DNA of 64,000 bases from Streptomyces griseochromogenes (GCF_001542625.1 NZ_CP016279.1:10700675-10764674); one strand, 5' to 3'. Positions 44,753 through 54,160 are shown, counted from the stretch's first letter. A program made the numbers and translations. The notes: generated by a model not told the origin, from the letters alone.

Positions 44753-45009
44753 AACAGAAGAGGGTACGTGGCCGTGGCCGCCGCGAGCGCCTCGATTAAG
44801 CGGGCGCAGACGCCTCCCGCCATACCGGCACAAGCACTGCCCTTGTGACGTACATCCGCTCTCCCCTCGATACTGGATATAGGGGACGTGCCGCCGCCTG
44901 CTTCCGATCTTGTGAGGCAGACCGCGGCACTTCCCCTCGGCGCGCCTCGTTACCATGCGTGGACGCACATTCCGACGACCACTGACGACGACGAGGGACG
45001 GACGAGCGC

Positions 45010-47376
45010 GTGGCCGAGGCGGCAGACTTCCAGGGGGCCAGTGCCTCACCTGCCCGCCGGTGGATCCGGCGTACCGGAGCAGTGCTCGCCGGGGCGCCCC
45101 TGCTGGCCGGGCTGCTCCAGCTGCCCGCCGCGGGGCCCGCACAGGCCGCTCCCTCGGACCCTGTGTCCGTCTCCCTGGACTCGCTCACTCCCAACGCCCC
45201 CACGGACGGGGACACGCTGACGGTGTCCGGGACTGTGACGAACAACGGCAAGCAGCCCGTCACCGGCGCTCACGTGGATCTGCGCACGGGCCCCATGCTG
45301 AACACCCGCTCGGCGATCGACACCGTCGCCCGGCACTCCGACGATCTCCAGGCCGGCACCGGTGCCGAGGTCGGCGGCAAGTACGTGGAGAAGTTCTCCA
45401 AGCTGGCTCCCGGCGTCGCCGAGCACTTCAGCATCTCCGTGCCGGTGGACAAGCTCGACCTCGGCGAGGACGGTGTCTACGAGTTCGGTGTCTCCCTGTC
45501 CGGTCAGACCTCCGCGCAGCCCTGGGACCAGGTCCTCGGCATCCAGCGGACCTTCCTGCCGTGGCAGCCGTCCGAGGCCGACACCAAGACGAAGACGACG
45601 TTCCTGTGGCCGCTGGTCTCCACGGCCCACATGACGGCCAGGACGGGCGCCGGAGAGCTGCAGACGCCGGTCTTCCTCAACGACGACCTGGCCAAGGAGA
45701 TCGCGCCGGGCGGCCGGCTGGCGCAGATGCTGGAGCTGGGCAAGGACCTGGATGTCGCCTGGGTGATCGACCCGGACCTGCTGGCCTCGGTGGACGCGAT
45801 GGCGGGCAACTACCGGGTTCAGGGCGCTGACAACACCACCACGGCCGGTACCCACCAGGCGGTGGCCAAACAGTGGCTGGCGGGCCTGCAGCAGGCCGTG
45901 GCGGGCAAGGAGGTCGTCGCGCTGCCCTACGCCGATCCGGACCTGGCCTCCCTCGCGCACAACGGCACCCGCGTCACCGGCTCGCTCAGCCACCTCAAGG
46001 ACGCCACCGACGTCGCCGCCATCACCGTGAAGACTGTGCTCCATGTCACACCGAGCACCGATTTCGCCTGGCCTGTGGAAGGCGCCGTCGATCCGTCGAT
46101 CATCAAGGTCGCCACCTCCGCGGGTGCCGACCGCGTGATCGCCCGCAGCGACAGCCTCCAGGAGACCGCCGGGCTGTCCTACACGCCCTCCGCCGCCCGG
46201 CCCATCGGTGGCGGTACGACCGCGGTGGTCGCCGATACCCGGCTGTCCACGTCCTTCGAGGGGGATCTGACCAAGGCGGACTCGGCCACGCTCGCCGTGC
46301 AGCAGTTCCTGGCCCAGAGCCTTGAGGTGACCGCGCAGACGGACCAGCAGCGCAGCATCGTCGTCGCGCCGCAGCGCATGCCGTCGGCGAGCCAGGCCCA
46401 GGCGATGGCGGCGGCGCTGAAGGCGCTCCAGGACGGCACCTGGTCCCAGCCGCAGGACCTGACGGCGGCCGCCAAGGCCAAGCCCGACCCGAACGCCACC
46501 ACGCGCATCCCGTCGACCTCCGCCTACCCCTCCTCCCTGCGCAGGCAGGAACTGCCCGGGGCGGCCTTCGAGCAGATCGCGCGCACCCAGGACAAGCTCG
46601 ACAACTTCAAGGTGATCCTCAGCGATCAGTCCCGCGTGGTCACCCCGTTCGGACGGGCCATAAACCGTGAGATGTCCACGTCGTGGCAGGGACGCAGCGC
46701 GCAGGCGGACCACTTCCGGGGCGATGTGGAGGACTGGCTGGACGAGCTCGCCGACCAGGTCAAGCTGATCGACAAGTCCGAGACCAAGCTCTCCGGGCGC
46801 AGCGCCACCATCCCGGTGACCGTCCAGAACAACCTCGTCCAGCCGGTGAACCACCTGGTCCTGCGGCTCACCTCGACGCAGCCGACCCGCCTGAAGATCG
46901 GCGGCAAGGCGTACTACGAACAGCCCGTCGAGGTCTCCGGCGGACACAGCCAGTCCGTGAAGTTCACCACCTCCGCCAACGCCAACGGCCGGGTCACGGT
47001 CATCGCCCAGCTGTACACCGAGGACGGCCAGGAGTACGGCGACGCGGTCAGCTTCGACGTGAAGGTCACCGAGGTCACACCCACGGTCATGCTCGTCATC
47101 GGCGGCGGCGTGCTCCTCCTGGTCCTCGCCGGGTTCCGGATGTACACCCAGCGCAAGCGGGCGGCCGCCCGCCAGGCCGAGGACGACGGCCCCGACCCGG
47201 CGGGTGAGGACACCGACGACGAGCCAGGGAACCCCGGAAGCCCCGGGGATCGTCTCCCGGAGGAGTCCGATGCCTCCTCCGGGGCAGACGCCCCGGAGCA
47301 GCCGAGTGACCCTGCACCGGACACCGCACCGGAAAACACCGACCCGTCCGGGACGGGTGAGAGAGTGGACCGTTGA
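45010..47376 (+). CDS. large secreted or membrane-anchored protein, DUF6049 type
   Basis: 788 residues: signal peptide (R-R-W-I-R-R-T-G-A-V-L-A-G-A-P-L-L-A-G-L, cleavage near A-Q-A-A-P about residue 46), a long extracytoplasmic part with beta-sandwich ends (about 50-150 and 590-690), one transmembrane helix (about 693-713) and an acidic Pro/Asp-rich cytoplasmic tail. Orthologues sit just before murJ in mycobacteria and other actinobacteria (the Rv3909 position), suggesting an accessory role in cell-wall export. Function is unknown. GTG 45010; murJ follows after 46 bp. Confidence 0.88.
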   Translation: MAEAADFQGASASPARRWIRRTGAVLAGAPLLAGLLQLPAAGPAQAAPSDPVSVSLDSLTPNAPTDGDTLTVSGTVTNNGKQPVTGAHVDLRTGPMLNTRSAIDTVARHSDDLQAGTGAEVGGKYVEKFSKLAPGVAEHFSISVPVDKLDLGEDGVYEFGVSLSGQTSAQPWDQVLGIQRTFLPWQPSEADTKTKTTFLWPLVSTAHMTARTGAGELQTPVFLNDDLAKEIAPGGRLAQMLELGKDLDVAWVIDPDLLASVDAMAGNYRVQGADNTTTAGTHQAVAKQWLAGLQQAVAGKEVVALPYADPDLASLAHNGTRVTGSLSHLKDATDVAAITVKTVLHVTPSTDFAWPVEGAVDPSIIKVATSAGADRVIARSDSLQETAGLSYTPSAARPIGGGTTAVVADTRLSTSFEGDLTKADSATLAVQQFLAQSLEVTAQTDQQRSIVVAPQRMPSASQAQAMAAALKALQDGTWSQPQDLTAAAKAKPDPNATTRIPSTSAYPSSLRRQELPGAAFEQIARTQDKLDNFKVILSDQSRVVTPFGRAINREMSTSWQGRSAQADHFRGDVEDWLDELADQVKLIDKSETKLSGRSATIPVTVQNNLVQPVNHLVLRLTSTQPTRLKIGGKAYYEQPVEVSGGHSQSVKFTTSANANGRVTVIAQLYTEDGQEYGDAVSFDVKVTEVTPTVMLVIGGGVLLLVLAGFRMYTQRKRAAARQAEDDGPDPAGEDTDDEPGNPGSPGDRLPEESDASSGADAPEQPSDPAPDTAPENTDPSGTGERVDR

Positions 47377-47422
47377 GCGATGTCGTGGCCGGTGTGGCCC
47401 GGGACGATGAGGTGGGGTAACG

Positions 47423-49774
47423 ATGAACGCGCCGTACGACGGTGAACGCGGCCAGGGCGCGGCCGACTCGGGCTACCCCGAGCCGCCGCCCGGGCCCGGG
47501 CAGGTACCGCCCCAGCACCCGGCGGACACGTACCTCCAGGACGCCTACGACCAGGACCCCTACCGGGCGCACGATCTGACCGCCCAGGACCCCGTGGCCG
47601 AGGCGCTCTACGACCGTGCCGCGCACCCGCCGCCGCCCCCGGGCGCCTACGAGCAGCAGCAGCCGCTGTACGCCCCGCCGACCCAGTCGCCGTACGCGCC
47701 CGATCCGCACGTGTGGGCGCAGACCCCGGCACCCGAGCCGGACGGCGCGAACCAGTACCTGCCGTACGGCGACGACCCGCGTACGACCCAGTTCGTGGGC
47801 GTGGACGACCTGGTCACGCACTCTGGTGAGGAATACCACAAACCGGACGCCTTCGCCCATCTCTTCCGGGACCAGCAGCAGAGCGGCGGACCCGGGCCCA
47901 TGGACCGGACCGTCCCGGGCCCGGCGACTGCCCCGGATCCCGCCGGTGCGTACCCGGCGCCGCCGCACGCCCAGAGCCCGCAGCACACGAACCAGTACGC
48001 CGGGACGCCGTACCAGGCCGGTCCCCCTGCCGCCGCGCACCCGGCGCAGTCACCCGTACCCGCCCCGGCCGCGGCCGGTGAACCCGCCCATCCCGCGGCT
48101 GCCGCCGAGTCCGCCGAGCCCGCGGCTCCCGCCGCGAAGAAGGGCGGGCGTGCCTCCGGGCTGCTGAAGTCGAGCGCCGTCATGGCGGCGGGCACGATGG
48201 TCTCCCGCCTCACGGGCTTCATCCGCTCGGCGATGATCGTCTCGGCGCTGGGCGTCGGCCTGCTCGGCGACACCTTCCAGGTCACCTACCAGCTGCCGAC
48301 GATGATCTACATCCTGACGGTCGGCGGCGGCCTCAACTCCGTCTTCGTGCCGCAGCTCGTCCGGGCCATGAAGGAGGACGAGGACGGCGGCGAGGCCTAC
48401 GCCAATCGGTTGCTGACCCTTGTCATGGTGGCGCTGGGTCTGCTCACCGCACTGGCGATCGTCGGCGCGCCGTACCTGGTCCGGCTGCTCTCCCCGTCAG
48501 TGGCGAGCGATCCGGCCGCCAACCACGTCGGCATCACCTTCGTGCACTATTTCGTCCCCTCGATCTTCTTCATGGGCATCCACGTGGTGATGGGACAGGT
48601 CCTCAACGCGCGCGGCAAGTTCGGCGCGATGATGTGGACCCCCGTCCTGAACAACATCGTCATCATCGTGACGCTCGGCACGTTCATCTGGGTGTACGGC
48701 ACCGCGGCCCACTCCGGGATGACCGTGACGACCATCCCGCCCGAGGGCCAGCGCCTCCTCGGCATCGGCATCCTGCTCGGTCTCGTCGTCCAGGCGCTCG
48801 CGATGATCCCGTACCTGCGCGAGACCGGATTCCGTCTGCGGCTGCGCTTCGACTGGCGCGGACACGGCCTGGGCAAGGCCGTGACCCTCGCCAAGTGGAC
48901 GATCCTCTTCGTACTCGCCAACCAGGCCGGCGCGATCGTCGTCACGCAGTTGTCCACCGCGGCGGGCAAGCACTCGCCGGTCGACGGCACCGGCTTCGCC
49001 GCCTACGCCAATGCCCAGCTGATCTGGGGTCTGCCGCAGGCGATCATCACCGTCTCCCTGATGGCCGCACTGCTGCCGCGGATCTCCCGCTCGGCCGCCG
49101 AGGGCGACGGCGGCGCCGTACGCGACGACATCTCCCAGGGCCTGAGGACGACCGCCGTGGCCATCGTCCCCGTCGCCTTCGGCTTCCTCTCGCTCGGCAT
49201 CCCGATGTGCACGCTGATGTTCGGCTCCTCCGGCACCAGCGAGGCCACCAACATGGGCTACATGCTGATGGCCTTCGGCCTCGGCCTGATCCCGTACTCC
49301 GTGCAGTACGTCGTTCTGCGCGCCTTCTACGCCTACGAAGACACCCGCACCCCCTTCTACAACACGGTCATCGTGGCCGCGGTCAACGCGAGCGCCTCGG
49401 CGGCCTGTTACTTCCTGCTCCCGGCGCGCTGGGCGGTGGTCGGCATGGCCGCCGCCTACGGCCTCGCGTACGCGATCGGTGTGGGCGTCGCCTGGAACCG
49501 GCTGCGCAAGCGGCTCGGCGGCGATCTGGATGGCACACGAGTGCTGCGGACCTACGCCCGGCTCGGCATCGCCTCGGTGCCGGCGGCCCTGCTCAGCGGC
49601 GCGGCCTGCTACGGCATCGGCCACACGCTCGGCCAGGGCGTCATCGGCTCCTTCGCCGCGCTGATCGCGGGCACCGCGGTCCTGCTCGGCATCTTCTTCG
49701 TCGCCGCTCGCCGGATGCGGATCGAGGAGCTCAACTCGCTCGTGGGAATGGTCCGCGGGCGTCTGGGGCGCTGA
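47423..49774 (+). CDS. murJ: lipid II flippase MurJ (MviN)
   Basis: 783-residue flippase that moves lipid II across the membrane. An unusual cytoplasmic N-terminus of about 240 residues is Pro/Ala/Gln-rich; then come 14 predicted helices of the MOP-superfamily core from K-S-S-A-V-M-A-A-G-T-M-V-S-R-L-T-G-F-I-R (about 249). The mycobacterial homologue is fused at its C-terminus to a pseudokinase; here that part is the next, separate gene. ATG 47423 follows AGGTGGGG. Cotranscribed with the secreted protein upstream and the pseudokinase downstream. Confidence 0.95.
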   Translation: MNAPYDGERGQGAADSGYPEPPPGPGQVPPQHPADTYLQDAYDQDPYRAHDLTAQDPVAEALYDRAAHPPPPPGAYEQQQPLYAPPTQSPYAPDPHVWAQTPAPEPDGANQYLPYGDDPRTTQFVGVDDLVTHSGEEYHKPDAFAHLFRDQQQSGGPGPMDRTVPGPATAPDPAGAYPAPPHAQSPQHTNQYAGTPYQAGPPAAAHPAQSPVPAPAAAGEPAHPAAAAESAEPAAPAAKKGGRASGLLKSSAVMAAGTMVSRLTGFIRSAMIVSALGVGLLGDTFQVTYQLPTMIYILTVGGGLNSVFVPQLVRAMKEDEDGGEAYANRLLTLVMVALGLLTALAIVGAPYLVRLLSPSVASDPAANHVGITFVHYFVPSIFFMGIHVVMGQVLNARGKFGAMMWTPVLNNIVIIVTLGTFIWVYGTAAHSGMTVTTIPPEGQRLLGIGILLGLVVQALAMIPYLRETGFRLRLRFDWRGHGLGKAVTLAKWTILFVLANQAGAIVVTQLSTAAGKHSPVDGTGFAAYANAQLIWGLPQAIITVSLMAALLPRISRSAAEGDGGAVRDDISQGLRTTAVAIVPVAFGFLSLGIPMCTLMFGSSGTSEATNMGYMLMAFGLGLIPYSVQYVVLRAFYAYEDTRTPFYNTVIVAAVNASASAACYFLLPARWAVVGMAAAYGLAYAIGVGVAWNRLRKRLGGDLDGTRVLRTYARLGIASVPAALLSGAACYGIGHTLGQGVIGSFAALIAGTAVLLGIFFVAARRMRIEELNSLVGMVRGRLGR

Positions 49775-49892
49775 GGTGGGGGTAGGCGCACAACCATCGT
49801 CCGCCGCCGTGTGTCGTGCATAGCGGCGGACTGTGGGCACAATTGGTTTCGGCGTCGGACAGCGTGCAACGGATGGGGAGGCAGGGACGACG

Positions 49893-51608
49893 GTGGCGGA
49901 ACGGAGCACGGCTGCCGTCGACGTGGCAGACAACAACGGCGAGCAGCCGTTGACCGCCAAGGCGGACCAGTCCACGGCCGACGGGGTGGCCCAGAACCCG
50001 GAGCGGGACACGGACAGCGAAGAGGCCCAGGGGAGTAGCGCGACGGAGGGTCCCGGAAAGAAGGCATCGCCTCCCGAACTGCACAGCGGGCACAAACTCG
50101 CCAGACGCTACCGCCTCGAGGAGTGCGTCACCCGTCTGGACGGATTCAGCAGCTGGCGTGCGGTCGACGAGAAACTCCGTCGTGCCGTCGGCGTCCACAC
50201 GCTGCCCGCGGACCATGCCCGGGCGCGTTCCGTACTGGCGGCCGCCCGTTCCTCCGCTCTGCTGGGCGATCCGCGCTTCGTCCAGGTCCTCGACGCCGTC
50301 GAGGAGAACGACCTCGTCTACGTCGTCCACGAGTGGCTGCCCGACGCCACCGAGCTGACCGCGCTGCTCGCGTCCGGCCCCCTGGAGCCGCACGACGCCT
50401 ACCAGATGGTCAGTCAGGTCGCCTCCGCCATGGCCGCCGCACACCGCGAGGGCCTCGCCCATCTGCGGCTGAATCCGAACGCCGTACTGCGCGCCTCCAC
50501 CGGTCAATGGCGCATCCGCGGCCTCGCCGTGAACGCGGCGCTGCGCGGCATCAACTCCGACACCCCGCAGCGCACCGACACCGAGTCGATCGGTGCACTG
50601 CTGTACGCGGCGCTGACCCAGCGCTGGCCGTACGAGAACGACGCCTACGGTCTGTCCGGGCTGCCCAAGACCATCGGCCTGATCGCGCCGGACCAGGTGC
50701 GCGCCGGTGTCCACCGTGGCCTGTCCGAGCTCGCCATGCGGGCTCTCGTCAACGACGGGGCCACCGCCTCCCGTCACGAGGCTCCGTGCACCACGCCCGA
50801 GGAGCTGGTGAAGGCGATCGGCGAGATGCCCCGCATCCGCCCGCCAGAGCCTTCGTTCACGGCTCCGGCGGAATACCAGCGCACGACGTACCAGCAAGGC
50901 ACGTACGGCCGCCCCGCGCCCCGTCCCGGCGCCGCACAGCCGATGCCCACCCCACCCCCTCCGCTCCAGAGCCGCACCGGCAAGGTCCTGAAGTGGACGG
51001 TGTCGGCCCTGCTCATCGCCGCCCTCGGCCTGGGCAGCTGGCAGCTGGCGGACGCGCTGATGGACCAGAGCGGCAAGTCGAACGACACCAACAACACACA
51101 GACGCAGGACGGCGGCGGCAAGAACGCTCCGAAGCAGGCTCCGATAAAGATCCAGCATGCCCAGGAGTTCATCGCCGAGGGCGACTCCCAGCACCCCACC
51201 GACGTCGACAACACATACGACGGCAATGCATCCACGTTCTGGCGGACCAGGTCCTTCGACGCGGGCCCCACGATCGCACCGCTCAAGCCCGGTGTCGGCA
51301 TCGTCTATGACCTTGGCTCGGTGAAGGATCTCGGCAGCGCCACCGTCGGGCTCCGCTACGCCGGTGATCACACGACGCTCGATCTGTACTCGGCCGACTC
51401 GCTGACGCCTCCGTCGCTCGGCTCGATGACAAAGATCGGCTCTGTCACGACCACCGGCACCTCCGCTACGGTGAAGCTCAAGAAGTCCGTGAAGACACAG
51501 TATGTCCTCGTATGGCTGACGGCCGTACCGAAGTCAGGTTACGACTCCACCTTGTACACACGCGCCGGCTACAAGCAGGCCATTAGTGAAGTGAACTTCA
51601 TGGGCTGA
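49893..51608 (+). CDS. membrane pseudokinase with C-terminal galactose-binding-like domain
   Basis: 571 residues. About 65 disordered residues precede a kinase-like domain (about 70-320) that lacks catalytic residues: the H-R-D loop reads H-L-R-L-N-P-N, the metal D-F-G is replaced by I-R-G-L, and the V-A-I-K lysine is lost (V-G-V-H). A transmembrane helix follows at about 370-390, then an extracytoplasmic discoidin-like domain (about 430-560). It matches in parts the C-terminal half of mycobacterial MviN, which binds the FHA protein FhaA. Likely a regulator of MurJ. GTG 49893 follows GGGGAGG. Confidence 0.88.
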   Translation: MAERSTAAVDVADNNGEQPLTAKADQSTADGVAQNPERDTDSEEAQGSSATEGPGKKASPPELHSGHKLARRYRLEECVTRLDGFSSWRAVDEKLRRAVGVHTLPADHARARSVLAAARSSALLGDPRFVQVLDAVEENDLVYVVHEWLPDATELTALLASGPLEPHDAYQMVSQVASAMAAAHREGLAHLRLNPNAVLRASTGQWRIRGLAVNAALRGINSDTPQRTDTESIGALLYAALTQRWPYENDAYGLSGLPKTIGLIAPDQVRAGVHRGLSELAMRALVNDGATASRHEAPCTTPEELVKAIGEMPRIRPPEPSFTAPAEYQRTTYQQGTYGRPAPRPGAAQPMPTPPPPLQSRTGKVLKWTVSALLIAALGLGSWQLADALMDQSGKSNDTNNTQTQDGGGKNAPKQAPIKIQHAQEFIAEGDSQHPTDVDNTYDGNASTFWRTRSFDAGPTIAPLKPGVGIVYDLGSVKDLGSATVGLRYAGDHTTLDLYSADSLTPPSLGSMTKIGSVTTTGTSATVKLKKSVKTQYVLVWLTAVPKSGYDSTLYTRAGYKQAISEVNFMG

Positions 51609-51800
51609 GGAGCGGCAGCGAGGAAGTGGTCATCGCGCATAGATTTCGCTGGCTTATGCCCTTAGTCCGCCCACATGCAGCCATTACGACTACTACACAT
51701 ATGAGCCATGAGCTGCTTGAACGATATGCCTTAGCCGGGCGGATACACCTGCCGCTCGACTCGCCTGCACAACAAAGCCGTTTTACCTGACACTTGCCGT

Positions 51801-52721
51801 TCAAGGCGAGTCGGACAAAACCCGGCGAGCCCGCCCTACCTCCGCTTTCTGGAAAGACCGGAGCCTCTGCAGTTCCTTTGAGTGTTTGCGGATCATCTTT
51901 TCTTGGTCCGCACTCTCTATTTCCCGCCAGATCTCAGTTAGGCTCGATTCGCGCTTACACTGAACATCCCTCACGGCCACACGCCTCTCTTGCTCCGTCG
52001 GCCTGCCCACTTCTTGAAATTTCGGATCGGAAATCGCCTCCAACGGCGATGCATATCTATAACCCCTTTGCATCATGCAAGCGGACCACTGCTTGTTAGC
52101 TTTTACCCAACGTGGATCCTTCATTGAATTTTCGAAGCTTCCCCCATCGATACCTCGCGCTAGGGCTATAATGGCATCTGGTGTGTCATCACCAGAGATT
52201 TTGGCATCAGCCTCGCCACTGCAACCCCCTGGCGGCAACTTGTCAGCCTTCCCTGATCCTCCAGACCGACCATTACTTTCCCCGAAGAGAAAAATCCTGT
52301 CCTCCTTCGTGAGGTTGCGTGGATCTCTATTCGCGCGGTCTGCCACCTTCGGCATGTGGTATCCGTAAGCAGCGGCAGTTTCAGTCTCTGTCACTCCATA
52401 CCTCCTGGAAGCCTGAACTACCGGCTTACCAGGAGAAGGGGCAATAAATCGACTGCCGAAAGCCTTCATGCAGCGATCAATCAGTACTGTCTTTGCCTTA
52501 TCGATGAGATAGTAGTCATATGGGTTAATCCCATATACATCGATGGGCAAGTCGAGGAGCTGAGGCGATGCGTGAACCCCACCCACCCCTTCGATCGATC
52601 CATTTCGCCTCTGGTCTTCTTTTCTTTGTTCTGCAGTAGACCCTCCGACGCAGCCAGTCAGCAGTACTGAGGAGATAATGATGAGAGCACTAGCATTTCC
52701 CAATTGACGAGACAGCCACAT
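51801..52721 (-). CDS. putative lipoprotein of unknown function
   Basis: 306 residues. The N-terminus has a lipoprotein signal peptide with lipobox L-L-T-G-C near residue 25, so it is predicted to be anchored on the outer face of the membrane. Two related patches, D-R-C-M-K-A-F-G and S-A-C-M-M-Q-R-G, occur about 135 residues apart; the mature chain has further cysteines. No known domain was recognised. ATG 52721 is seven bases after GGGGG; a start 23 codons earlier is less likely. Low GC and AT-rich codons mark it as foreign. It is read from the gene upstream past a hairpin. Confidence 0.72.
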   Translation of the reverse strand: MWLSRQLGNASALIIISSVLLTGCVGGSTAEQRKEDQRRNGSIEGVGGVHASPQLLDLPIDVYGINPYDYYLIDKAKTVLIDRCMKAFGSRFIAPSPGKPVVQASRRYGVTETETAAAYGYHMPKVADRANRDPRNLTKEDRIFLFGESNGRSGGSGKADKLPPGGCSGEADAKISGDDTPDAIIALARGIDGGSFENSMKDPRWVKANKQWSACMMQRGYRYASPLEAISDPKFQEVGRPTEQERRVAVRDVQCKRESSLTEIWREIESADQEKMIRKHSKELQRLRSFQKAEVGRARRVLSDSP

Positions 52722-52742
52722 GGCCGCACCCCCAAAAGCAGA

Positions 52743-52766
52743 GGCGGGCGCCAACAGGCGCCCGCC
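52743..52766 (-). terminator. hairpin between the two insertion genes
   Basis: Perfect 10-bp stem GGCGGGCGCC / GGCGCCCGCC with loop AACA. It lies after the secreted-protein stop and before the lipoprotein start, so it may partially terminate transcription and lower lipoprotein expression. Confidence 0.7.
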
Positions 52767-52786
52767 GAGAGTCCATTTCACATTTG

Positions 52787-53269
52787 TCACGACCAGTACT
52801 TACAACCCTGACTTTGCACACGATCACGCCAATAGAGGGACGCATCATCGTTGTACGTGTTAGCCAGCTTCGAAGCGTAGGTGTATTCATGGCCGGCCTG
52901 GAGCCTGTCACAGGGTCCTGCGTAGCCACTGTTGCGGTAGATCGTTACGTTATAGCCCAGTCCGTAATTTCTCGCTTGCGCCGAAGCGGCATGGTTCTTC
53001 ACCGAAAGCCCCTGTCCGGCGCCCACCGTCTTAAACGTGTATGGACCCAGGTTAGGAATTCCTTCCTCCGCCTTGTTGTTCTCAAAAGTCGTTCGCGAAC
53101 CACCGTACTGGGAGTTGTAAAATATCACCACGCACGCGTAATCGCAGTTATTTACCGTGTGGGTGCTCGTCCAGGTAGCAGCGCCAGCATCTGAAGCAGC
53201 CCCACCAACGCCGAGAACGGCAGCTGATATAACTGAGGTTGCGGCAGCGAGATAACGCCCCTTAGGCAT
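52787..53269 (-). CDS. secreted small beta/gamma-crystallin or peptidase-inhibitor I36-like protein
   Basis: 160 residues with a Sec signal peptide (about 1-30, cleavage near A-G-A-A). The mature part has the pattern C-V-V-I-F-Y-N-S-Q-Y-G-G-S-R-T-T-F seen in crystallin-type and I36 inhibitors, followed by aromatic/Asn-rich beta strands and three to four cysteines (N-N-C, Y-A-C, G-P-C-D-R, Q-G-C-K) able to form disulfides. ATG 53269 follows GAGGGGG. Likely a secreted protease inhibitor or defence protein; this assignment is tentative. Confidence 0.62.
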   Translation of the reverse strand: MPKGRYLAAATSVISAAVLGVGGAASDAGAATWTSTHTVNNCDYACVVIFYNSQYGGSRTTFENNKAEEGIPNLGPYTFKTVGAGQGLSVKNHAASAQARNYGLGYNVTIYRNSGYAGPCDRLQAGHEYTYASKLANTYNDDASLYWRDRVQSQGCKYWS

Positions 53270-53428
53270 TAAAGATTCCCCCTCATGCAGTAACGAGACA
53301 GGAATATCAAGATTCCAGCTCTTCACATCTTGACACCGCTGGTGCTCATACTATTGTTGTGAGATTGTGTCTATGGCGCATACGCGGCTAACCTACATGC
53401 TTGTCCCGCAGCGAGTCGGGGGATATGG

Positions 53429-54160
53429 GTGAAAGACGAGCCAATTGGTACCCAGGCCTCACCTTCAGACCAGGCTCTCCTGGCCAGTCACGTCGCAGGC
53501 GACTCGGACGCCTTTGGTGAACTGGTACGGCGGCATCGGGATCGGCTCTGGGCGGTCGCGCTGCGGACGCTGGGGGATCGCGAGGAGGCCGCTGATGCGG
53601 TCCAGGACGCCCTGGTCTCTGCCTATCGAGCTGCTCGAACCTTCCGGGGGCAGTCCGCCGTCACGACATGGCTGCACCGGATCACGGTGAATGCCTGCAT
53701 CGACCGGGCTCGCAAGGCGGACTCCCGGAAGACCTCTCCCGTCGACGACACCGAACGGCTGGAGCAACTGCTGGAGCCGCATGAGTCGGCCTCGGCTCCG
53801 GCCGAGCGCAACGATCTGCACCGGCAGCTCCTCGAAGCACTCGGCACCCTTCCGTATGAGCAGCGTGCGGCTCTGGTCCTCGTGGACATGCAGGGGTACC
53901 CCGTGGCCGAGGCCGCTCGAATCCTCGACGTGCCCACGGGGACGGTGAAGAGCCGGTGCGCCCGAGGCAGAGCCAGGCTGCTGCCGCTGCTCACCCATCT
54001 ACGCCCCGGAAGCACAGGGGACGAAAAAGAACCCGGCCCGGAACGGAACCGGATGGCCGAGCCACCCGTCCCACCGGCAACGGGACCACGGGACGGAGGC
54101 TCCCGCGTCGCGGGTCCGAGTGATTCAACCGTAGTGAAGGGCGGAGGTGGGCGAGCGTGA
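53429..54160 (+). CDS. sigM: ECF RNA polymerase sigma factor SigM
   Basis: 243-residue group IV sigma factor. Region 2 is at about residues 25-95 (H-R-D-R-L-W-A-V-A-L-R-T-L, D-A-V-Q-D-A-L-V-S-A-Y-R-A) and region 4 at about 130-185 (L-P-Y-E-Q-R-A-A-L-V-L-V-D-M-Q-G-Y-P-V-A-E-A with V-K-S-R-C-A-R-G-R-A-R-L). The C-terminal ~50 residues are low complexity. GTG 53429 follows a GGGGG stretch. It overlaps the anti-sigma gene by four bases. In actinobacteria it sits between murJ and trxBA and responds to redox or envelope stress. Confidence 0.93.
   Translation: MKDEPIGTQASPSDQALLASHVAGDSDAFGELVRRHRDRLWAVALRTLGDREEAADAVQDALVSAYRAARTFRGQSAVTTWLHRITVNACIDRARKADSRKTSPVDDTERLEQLLEPHESASAPAERNDLHRQLLEALGTLPYEQRAALVLVDMQGYPVAEAARILDVPTGTVKSRCARGRARLLPLLTHLRPGSTGDEKEPGPERNRMAEPPVPPATGPRDGGSRVAGPSDSTVVKGGGGRA

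Larger units (their letters stand above)
51609..53428. other. low-GC insertion between the pseudokinase and sigM
   Basis: Two 60-base stretches counted by eye (52081, 52501) are each about 45% G+C, against about 70% around. In many actinobacteria the MviN/pseudokinase gene and sigM are adjacent, so about 1.8 kb with two leftward genes was inserted here. No transposase, integrase, tRNA or flanking repeat is visible. The 192 bp at 51609-51800 hold no gene. Confidence 0.7.

Noticed and set aside
44753..45009. Small plus-strand frame upstream of the large secreted protein
   Set aside because: No ribosome site and shadow-like composition; the gap is better explained as the divergent promoter region of cca and the 45010 gene.
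51609..53428. Prophage or transposon as origin of the low-GC block
   Set aside because: No integrase, transposase, inverted terminal repeats or duplicated target site visible.
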